Of a stretch of DNA of 10,535 nt, positions 7,191 to 10,535 are shown in pieces. Position numbers and translations under genes: made by a program. The notes beneath the pieces are model-generated. The model was not told the origin of the DNA. It worked only from the letters and a program-made list of their open reading frames with translations, and did not search any database. The stretch comes from JAKOQB01 sp036824465 (GTDB lineage Bacteria > Pseudomonadota > Gammaproteobacteria > Burkholderiales > Burkholderiaceae_F), in the NCBI GenBank assembly GCA_036824465.1, contig DAITAC010000123.1, positions 1-10,535 on the forward strand. Direction: 5' to 3'. The first letter of the stretch is position 1. Each line of letters starts with the position of its first letter.

Positions 7191-7679
7191 CTAATCGCGG
7201 AAGTTCTCGAATCCCACCGGGACCTCGGTCACGTTCGCGCGCACCAGCGCAATGCATTCCTGCAGCGTGTCGCGCTTGGCGCTGGTGACGCGCACGGCGT
7301 CACCCTGGATGCTGGCCGTGGCCTTGAGTTTGGCGTCCTTGATCGATTGCACGATGCGCTTGGCGAGCGCCTGCTCGACGCCGCTCCGGACCTTGAAGAC
7401 TTGCTTCATCTTTTCGCCGCCGATCTTCTCCGGCGCGGCGGACAGATCGACGAAGCGCAGGTCGACGTTTCTCTTGGCCAATTTCGCGAGCAGTACATCG
7501 CGCACCTGACCGAGCTTGAACTCGTTTTCCGCGTACGCGGTCAGTTCGAGTTCCTTCTGTTCGATGCGCGCGTCCGACCCCTTGAAGTCGAAGCGGTTGG
7601 TGATTTCCTTGTTGGCCTGCTCGATGGCATTGCGCAGCTCCACCAGATTCGGCTTGCAGACGATGTCGAACGACGGCAT
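7191..7679 (-). CDS. yajQ: YajQ family nucleotide (cyclic-di-GMP) binding protein
   Basis: The protein is 162 residues, essentially the family length (E. coli YajQ is about 163). The N-terminus MPSFDIVCKPNLVELRNAI, the segment ITNRFDFKGSDARIE, and the end VTEVPVGFENFRD are hallmarks of the YajQ/UPF0234 (DUF520) family. Members have two ferredoxin-like domains. In Xanthomonas a YajQ protein binds cyclic di-GMP and works with a LysR-type regulator; in other bacteria nucleic-acid or GTP binding has been reported. Cytoplasmic, with no signal peptide or membrane segment. The ATG at 7677-7679 has AAGGAG five bases upstream (7685-7690). It is divergent from murB, with a MITE-like element ending 32 bp before its start, and convergent with the cyclase gene. 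A direct functional link to that cyclase is not implied by position. Confidence 0.93.
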   Translation of the reverse strand: MPSFDIVCKPNLVELRNAIEQANKEITNRFDFKGSDARIEQKELELTAYAENEFKLGQVRDVLLAKLAKRNVDLRFVDLSAAPEKIGGEKMKQVFKVRSGVEQALAKRIVQSIKDAKLKATASIQGDAVRVTSAKRDTLQECIALVRANVTEVPVGFENFRD

Positions 7680-7711
7680 GGCGGCTCCTTGGATTGCGTG
7701 CCGAAGTGAGT

Positions 7712-7732
7712 CTAGAACCTATCTCATAATCC
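7712..7732 (+). repeat. Left terminal inverted repeat of the MITE-like element
   Basis: This 21-bp sequence begins CTAGAACCTATC and ends ATAATCC. It is the exact reverse complement of 7967-7987. Its outer edge lies 32 bp upstream of the yajQ start. Confidence 0.85.
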
Positions 7733-7751
7733 GCGGCGGTCGCGGCAGGGC

Positions 7752-7836
7752 CGCATTGGGCACAGAGCTAGGCGCGGCGAGAGGACCATTGCTCATGCAA
7801 GGACTCGAGCCGCAACAACGCTATGTGCCCAATGCG
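7752..7836. repeat. Internal long inverted repeat within the MITE-like element
   Basis: CGCATTGGGCACA (7752-7764) is perfectly complementary to TGTGCCCAATGCG (7824-7836). After one mismatch, AGC/GCT (7766-7768 and 7820-7822) continues the pairing. It could form a stem of about 17 bp in DNA or RNA. Confidence 0.7.
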
Positions 7837-7849
7837 ACCCCGCCCCGAA

Positions 7850-7956
7850 GGGTTGCGAAGATAAGCCGGCGTCTGCGGCGTTGGCGGTCTTGGCCGTAGC
7901 ACGAGCTACTGTCCTGCGACCGCCGCCTTGCATCCACCGGCTTCTCTTCGCAACGC
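7850..7956. repeat. Second internal inverted repeat enclosing a nested hairpin
   Basis: Bases 7850-7869 (GGGTTGCGAAGATAAGCCGG) pair with 7937-7956 (CCGGCTTCTCTTCGCAACGC) at 18 of 20 positions. Between them GGCGGTC (7883-7889) can pair with GACCGCC (7918-7924), around a GTAGC-ACGA-GCTAC tip at 7896-7909. This makes a three-tiered cruciform or RNA hairpin. Confidence 0.65.
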
Positions 7957-7966
7957 GATCCGTCGG

Positions 7967-7987
7967 GGATTATGAGATAGGTTCTAG
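7967..7987 (-). repeat. Right terminal inverted repeat of the MITE-like element
   Basis: This is the exact reverse complement of 7712-7732. It ends 26 bp before the murB start, so any -35 element for a promoter using the TATAAT at 8002-8007 would fall inside this repeat. Confidence 0.85.
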
Positions 7988-8001
7988 CGAGAACCGCTTT
8001 C

Positions 8002-8007
8002 TATAAT
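8002..8007 (+). promoter_or_regulatory. Candidate -10 box for murB (possible leaderless transcript)
   Basis: A perfect TATAAT ends six bases before the murB ATG, so transcription from it would begin at or next to the start codon. No Shine-Dalgarno-like sequence lies in the six intervening bases. The -35 region expected 16-18 bases upstream falls in the end of the MITE-like element (around 7978-7985) and matches the consensus poorly. Confidence 0.4.
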
Positions 8008-8013
8008 CGGCGG

Positions 8014-9036
8014 ATGCCACTGCAACTGATCGAAAACGCATCGCTCAGACCGTTCAACACCTTTGGTGTGGACGCGCACGCGGTGTTTCTGGCGCGCATC
8101 ACGGCGGTCGAACAACTTGCGGAGCTGGAGGCACTTTCGGCGGTTGCAGGTCTGCCGCGGCTCATTCTTGGTGGCGGCAGCAATCTGCTGTTCACCGGCG
8201 ATTTCGAGGGCGTGGTCATCAAGGTCGATATTCCCGGGCTGAGCGAGCTTGAACCGGGCGCCGACCATTGGCACATCGAGGTCGGCGCCGGCGAAAACTG
8301 GCATGCGACGGTCGAGCGCCTGCTGGCGATCGATCGTCCCGGGCTGGAAAACCTGGCGCTGATTCCCGGCCAGAGCGGCGCGGCGCCGATCCAGAACATC
8401 GGTGCCTATGGACTCGAACTGGCGGAACGCTTCCACTCGCTGCGGGCATGGGACCTCGAGCAACGGCGCGTGATCGAAATGTCGCTCGCCGACTGCAATT
8501 TCGGCTATCGCGACAGCGTGTTCAAACACCAACTTGCGGGCCTGCGCGTGATCCTGAGCGTCACGCTGGCGCTGCCAAGGCAATGGCAGCCGGTGGCCGG
8601 CTACGCGGACGTCGCACACGAACTGAAGACGCGCGCGATCACGCAACCGGGCGCGCGCGACATCTTCGATGCGGTGGTGGCAATCCGCCGCCGCAAGCTG
8701 CCGGATCCGGCACTCATCGGCAACGCGGGCAGTTTCTTCAAGAACCCGATCGTCGCGCGCGACAAGCTGCAGGAATTGCTGCAGCATTTCCCGTCGCTGG
8801 TCAGCTATCCGATGTCGGGTGGCCGCTTCAAGCTCGCCGCCGGCTGGCTGATCGATGCTGCAGGACTCAAGGGCGTCACGCGCGGCCGCGCCGGCGTGTA
8901 CGAGAAACAGGCGCTGGTGCTGGTCAATCGCGGCGGCGCGACCGGCCGCGAGATCCTCGCGCTGGCGCACGAAGTGCAGGAAAAGGTCGCCGCGAAGTTC
9001 GGCGTGTCGCTCGAGCCGGAGCCGGTGATCGTGTAG
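8014..9036 (+). CDS. murB: UDP-N-acetylenolpyruvoylglucosamine reductase (MurB, type I)
   Basis: MurB reduces UDP-GlcNAc-enolpyruvate to UDP-MurNAc with NADPH and bound FAD, the second committed step of peptidoglycan precursor synthesis in the cytoplasm. The 340-residue length matches the E. coli type I enzyme (342). NTFGVDA (15-21) opens the FAD-binding fold. LILGGGSNLLF (50-60) and the IPGQSGAAPIQNIGAYG segment (117-133) are FAD/substrate motifs. YRDSVFK (165-171) holds the conserved arginine R166, GNAGSFFKNP (236-245) holds the proton-donating serine S240, and LEPEPVIV (333-340) holds the glutamate E336. All catalytic residues are present. The ATG at 8014 gives the normal N-terminus but has no clear ribosome-binding site. 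The gene begins 26 bp after a MITE-like element, and hicB follows 58 bp after its stop. Confidence 0.96.
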   Translation: MPLQLIENASLRPFNTFGVDAHAVFLARITAVEQLAELEALSAVAGLPRLILGGGSNLLFTGDFEGVVIKVDIPGLSELEPGADHWHIEVGAGENWHATVERLLAIDRPGLENLALIPGQSGAAPIQNIGAYGLELAERFHSLRAWDLEQRRVIEMSLADCNFGYRDSVFKHQLAGLRVILSVTLALPRQWQPVAGYADVAHELKTRAITQPGARDIFDAVVAIRRRKLPDPALIGNAGSFFKNPIVARDKLQELLQHFPSLVSYPMSGGRFKLAAGWLIDAAGLKGVTRGRAGVYEKQALVLVNRGGATGREILALAHEVQEKVAAKFGVSLEPEPVIV

Positions 9037-9045
9037 TTTCGAGCG

Positions 9046-9057
9046 CCGCACATGCGG
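9046..9057. repeat. Palindrome upstream of hicB, possible operator
   Basis: CCGCA-CA-TGCGG is a perfect 5-bp inverted repeat between the murB stop and hicB. A weak -35-like TTTCGA (9037-9042) and a -10-like TAACCT (9060-9065) flank it at 17-bp spacing, which would place it as an autoregulatory operator. Both boxes are poor matches, so the call is tentative. The short HicB here shows no DNA-binding domain. Confidence 0.3.
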
Positions 9058-9084
9058 TGTAACCTGATCATAGGATTGAACCCT

Positions 9085-9089
9085 GGAGG
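9085..9089 (+). promoter_or_regulatory. Shine-Dalgarno site of hicB
   Basis: GGAGG lies five bases before the ATG at 9095, supporting this start and suggesting efficient antitoxin translation. hicA has no comparable site of its own and probably depends on coupling to hicB. Confidence 0.7.
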
Positions 9090-9094
9090 CGTGG

Positions 9095-9301
9095 ATGAAG
9101 TTCACTGTGACCGTTATTCGTGACGAAGACGGCGCCTGGGTCGCCGAATGCCCCGCAATTCCCGGCTGCGTGAGCCAGGGTGCAACGCGGGAAGAAGCGC
9201 TTGCCAATGTGCGCGAGGCCATTGCCGCGTGCCTCGAAGTGCGCGCCGAACGAGGTATGCCGCTGACCGTCGAAACCCAGCAAGTTGAAGTTACCGTTTG
9301 A
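9095..9301 (+). CDS. hicB: HicB family antitoxin (short form)
   Basis: This encodes 68 residues. The N-terminus MKFTVTVIRDEDGAWVAECP, the IPGCVSQGATREEALANVREAI segment and the acidic amphipathic helix that follows are the typical HicB partial RNase H-like fold, which binds and blocks HicA. The protein ends at TVETQQVEVTV with no C-terminal ribbon-helix-helix or helix-turn-helix domain, unlike longer HicB antitoxins that repress their own promoter. The TGA stop overlaps the hicA ATG by one base (9301), so the pair is translationally coupled. The antitoxin precedes the toxin, the reverse of the E. coli hicAB order, an arrangement common among HicB-like/HicA pairs. The gene starts 58 bp after murB and could be read from its own or the murB promoter. 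Confidence 0.92.
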   Translation: MKFTVTVIRDEDGAWVAECPAIPGCVSQGATREEALANVREAIAACLEVRAERGMPLTVETQQVEVTV

Positions 9302-9528
9302 TGGCCAAACTGCCCTCGCTGAGCGGGCGTGAGGTCGTGACTATTTTCGAGCGGCTCGGATGGACGATTGTGCGCCAACGAGGGAGCCACGTCATCCTTG
9401 TCAAATCCGGACACGTCGCGACGTTATCGGTGCCGGAGCACAAGGAAATCGCCAAAGGCACGCTGCGCAGTCTGGTTCGCGCGGCGGGCTTGAGTGTCGA
9501 GGAATTCCTGGCAGCGATGCGGCGATAG
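9301..9528 (+). CDS. hicA: HicA family toxin (mRNA interferase)
   Basis: This encodes 75 residues with a double-stranded RNA-binding-like fold that cleaves mRNA or tmRNA when not bound by HicB. LSGREVVTIFERLGW (7-21) is the usual opening helix, and RQRGSHVILVK (25-35) carries the catalytic histidine H30. The proline-glutamate-histidine stretch VPEHKEIAKGTLRSLVRAAGLS (beginning about residue 43) matches the rest of the family. The toxin appears complete and active-site intact. The ATG at 9301 overlaps the hicB stop codon; an adjacent in-frame TTG at 9298 is less likely. The gene ends 18 bp from the stop of the convergent argG. Confidence 0.93.
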   Translation: MAKLPSLSGREVVTIFERLGWTIVRQRGSHVILVKSGHVATLSVPEHKEIAKGTLRSLVRAAGLSVEEFLAAMRR

Positions 9529-9546
9529 ATCGATCCTCTACCCCTA

Positions 9547-10535
9547 TCAATCGCTCTTCTCGGCGTTTCCCAACTGCGGCAGCGCCGTGCCTTTGCCGGC
9601 CGAGAGCAGGCCCGCGTTGGTGTACACGATCAGCTTCTCGCGCGTGTCGGTGATGTCGAGATTGCGCATCGTCAGCTGGCCAATGCGGTCCTGCGGCGAG
9701 AAGCTCGACTCGCCTTTCTCCATCGTCAGCCGCTCGGGCTTGTAGGTGAGGTTGGGCGAGGTGGTGTTCAGGATCGAATAGTCGTTGCCGCGACGCAGTT
9801 CCAGCGTGACTTCGCCCGTGATTGCACGTGCGACCCAGTTCTGCGCGCTGTCGCGCAGCATGATCGCCTGCGGATCGAACCAGCGGCCCTGGTAAAGCAG
9901 CCGGCCGAGCTTGCGGCCGTTGTCGCGGTACTGCTCGATCGTGTCTTCGTTGTGGATACCGGTGATCAGCCGCTCGTACGCGATGAACAGCAGCGCGAGG
10001 CCCGGGGCCTCATAGATGCCGCGACTCTTGGCCTCGATGATGCGGTTTTCAATCTGGTCGGACATCCCCAGGCCGTGGCGGCCGCCGATGCGATTGGCCT
10101 CGAGCAGCAGCTCGACCGGATTCGCAAACTCGATGCCGTTCAGTGCGACCGGTTGGCCCTCAGAAAAGCGGACCGTGACCTCCTCGCGCTTGATTGCGAC
10201 GTCGTCGCGCCAATGGGCCACGCCCATGATCGGCTGCACGATCCGGACGTTGCTGTCGAGCTGCTCGAGGTCCTTTGCCTCGTGGGTCGCGCCCAGCATG
10301 TTCGAATCGGTCGAGTACGCCTTCTCGACACTCATCTTGTAATCGAAGCCGCTGGCGATCAGGAACTCGCTCATCTCCTTGCGGCCACCCAGCTCGTCGA
10401 TGAAGGCCTGATCCAGCCACGGCTTGTAGATCTTCAGCAGCGGGTTGGCGAGCAGGCCGTAGCGGTAGAAGCGCTCGATATCGTTGCCCTTGAAGGTGCT
10501 GCCGTCGCCCCAGATGTGGACATCGTCTTCCTTCA
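9547..10535 (-). CDS. argG: Argininosuccinate synthase, C-terminal part (5' end outside window)
   Basis: ArgG joins citrulline and aspartate with ATP to make argininosuccinate in arginine biosynthesis (and the urea-type cycle). About 328 residues are visible of a family length near 447 for the E. coli-type enzyme. The frame runs without a stop to the right edge and begins there with EDDVHIWGDGSTFKGNDIERFYRYG. FDYKMSVEKAYSTDSNMLG, HEAKDLE, the GRHGLGMSDQIENRI segment and GIYEAPG further identify the family. The sequence matches the longer ArgG class typical of enterobacteria rather than the shorter class of about 400 residues. The ATG at 10374 is an internal methionine, not the start. The N-terminal ATP-binding P-loop-like motif is outside the window. 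The stop is TGA at 9547-9549; the tail ends GNAEKSD. Confidence 0.95.
   Translation of the reverse strand, partial: KEDDVHIWGDGSTFKGNDIERFYRYGLLANPLLKIYKPWLDQAFIDELGGRKEMSEFLIASGFDYKMSVEKAYSTDSNMLGATHEAKDLEQLDSNVRIVQPIMGVAHWRDDVAIKREEVTVRFSEGQPVALNGIEFANPVELLLEANRIGGRHGLGMSDQIENRIIEAKSRGIYEAPGLALLFIAYERLITGIHNEDTIEQYRDNGRKLGRLLYQGRWFDPQAIMLRDSAQNWVARAITGEVTLELRRGNDYSILNTTSPNLTYKPERLTMEKGESSFSPQDRIGQLTMRNLDITDTREKLIVYTNAGLLSAGKGTALPQLGNAEKSD

Larger units (their letters stand above)
7712..7987. mobile_element. MITE-like non-autonomous element with 21-bp perfect terminal inverted repeats
   Basis: Bases 7712-7732 (CTAGAACC...TAATCC) are perfectly repeated in reverse complement at 7967-7987 (GGATTA...GGTTCTAG). 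CTAG at each outer end may be the target site: TA duplication within CTAG fits IS630/mariner-type insertion, and a 4-bp YTAR duplication fits the IS5 group. Because CTAG is itself palindromic, the two cannot be separated here. The 276-bp element has no credible gene. Its interior is full of nested inverted repeats: 7733-7743 with 7916-7926 (11 bp perfect), 7752-7764 with 7824-7836 (13 bp perfect), 7850-7869 with 7937-7956 (18 of 20), and a GTAGC-ACGA-GCTAC hairpin at 7896-7909. The parent transposase family is inferred only. Confidence 0.8.

Noticed and set aside
7516..7899. Small plus-strand frame running through the yajQ start into the MITE-like element
   Set aside because: It is antisense to yajQ and crosses the left terminal repeat; no family resemblance, and the element interior is dominated by inverted repeats.
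7712..7987. CRISPR array or tRNA/rRNA gene in the repeat-rich yajQ-murB gap
   Set aside because: The repeats are inverted pairs of different sequences rather than evenly spaced direct repeats, and no cloverleaf or tRNA consensus boxes were seen.
7984..9414. Long minus-strand open frame opposite murB and hicBA
   Set aside because: It is antisense to three well-recognised genes and begins at the MITE edge without family motifs; a GC-driven shadow.

Overview
The window is a GC-rich proteobacterial chromosome segment. MurB (type I), YajQ and the long, E. coli-type ArgG point to a gammaproteobacterium, perhaps near the Xanthomonadales or Steroidobacter-like lineages. Betaproteobacteria cannot be excluded from sequence reading alone. 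Housekeeping genes (a partial methyltransferase at the left edge; yajQ, murB and a partial argG on the right) surround an accessory signalling/defence-like locus, a small transposon-like element and a toxin-antitoxin pair.

Bases 1-380 hold the 3' end of a class I SAM-dependent methyltransferase gene and a weak hairpin. Bases 381-4996 (minus strand) hold two translationally coupled genes. The upstream one (3608-4996) encodes a SIR2-like fold fused to a C-terminal TIR domain. The downstream one (381-3611) encodes a 1076-residue nSTAND1-type NTPase with a coiled coil, one membrane helix and a long TPR-like C-terminus. Diverging from them across about 290 bp of regulatory DNA, 5286-7157 (plus strand) encodes a protein with an N-terminal TRAFs-binding/TPR-like region, a Rossmann/SLOG-like middle region and a C-terminal class III nucleotide cyclase domain. 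A sensor/cyclase, a TIR effector and a STAND NTPase side by side look like a nucleotide-signal-controlled conflict (anti-phage or programmed-death) system. The parts are recognisable, but the combined function is inference. It resembles Thoeris and Pycsar components in a different arrangement.

Bases 7158-8013: the cyclase gene converges on yajQ (7191-7679, minus). Between the divergent yajQ and murB lies a 276-bp non-coding element (7712-7987) bounded by perfect 21-bp inverted repeats that include CTAG at each outer end, with several long nested inverted repeats inside. It looks like a MITE and fills most of the yajQ-murB promoter region, leaving only about 30 bp on either side.

Bases 8014-10535: murB (8014-9036, plus), a compact hicB-hicA toxin-antitoxin pair (9095-9301 and 9301-9528, plus), then the convergent 3' portion of argG (9547-10535, minus), which runs off the right edge.
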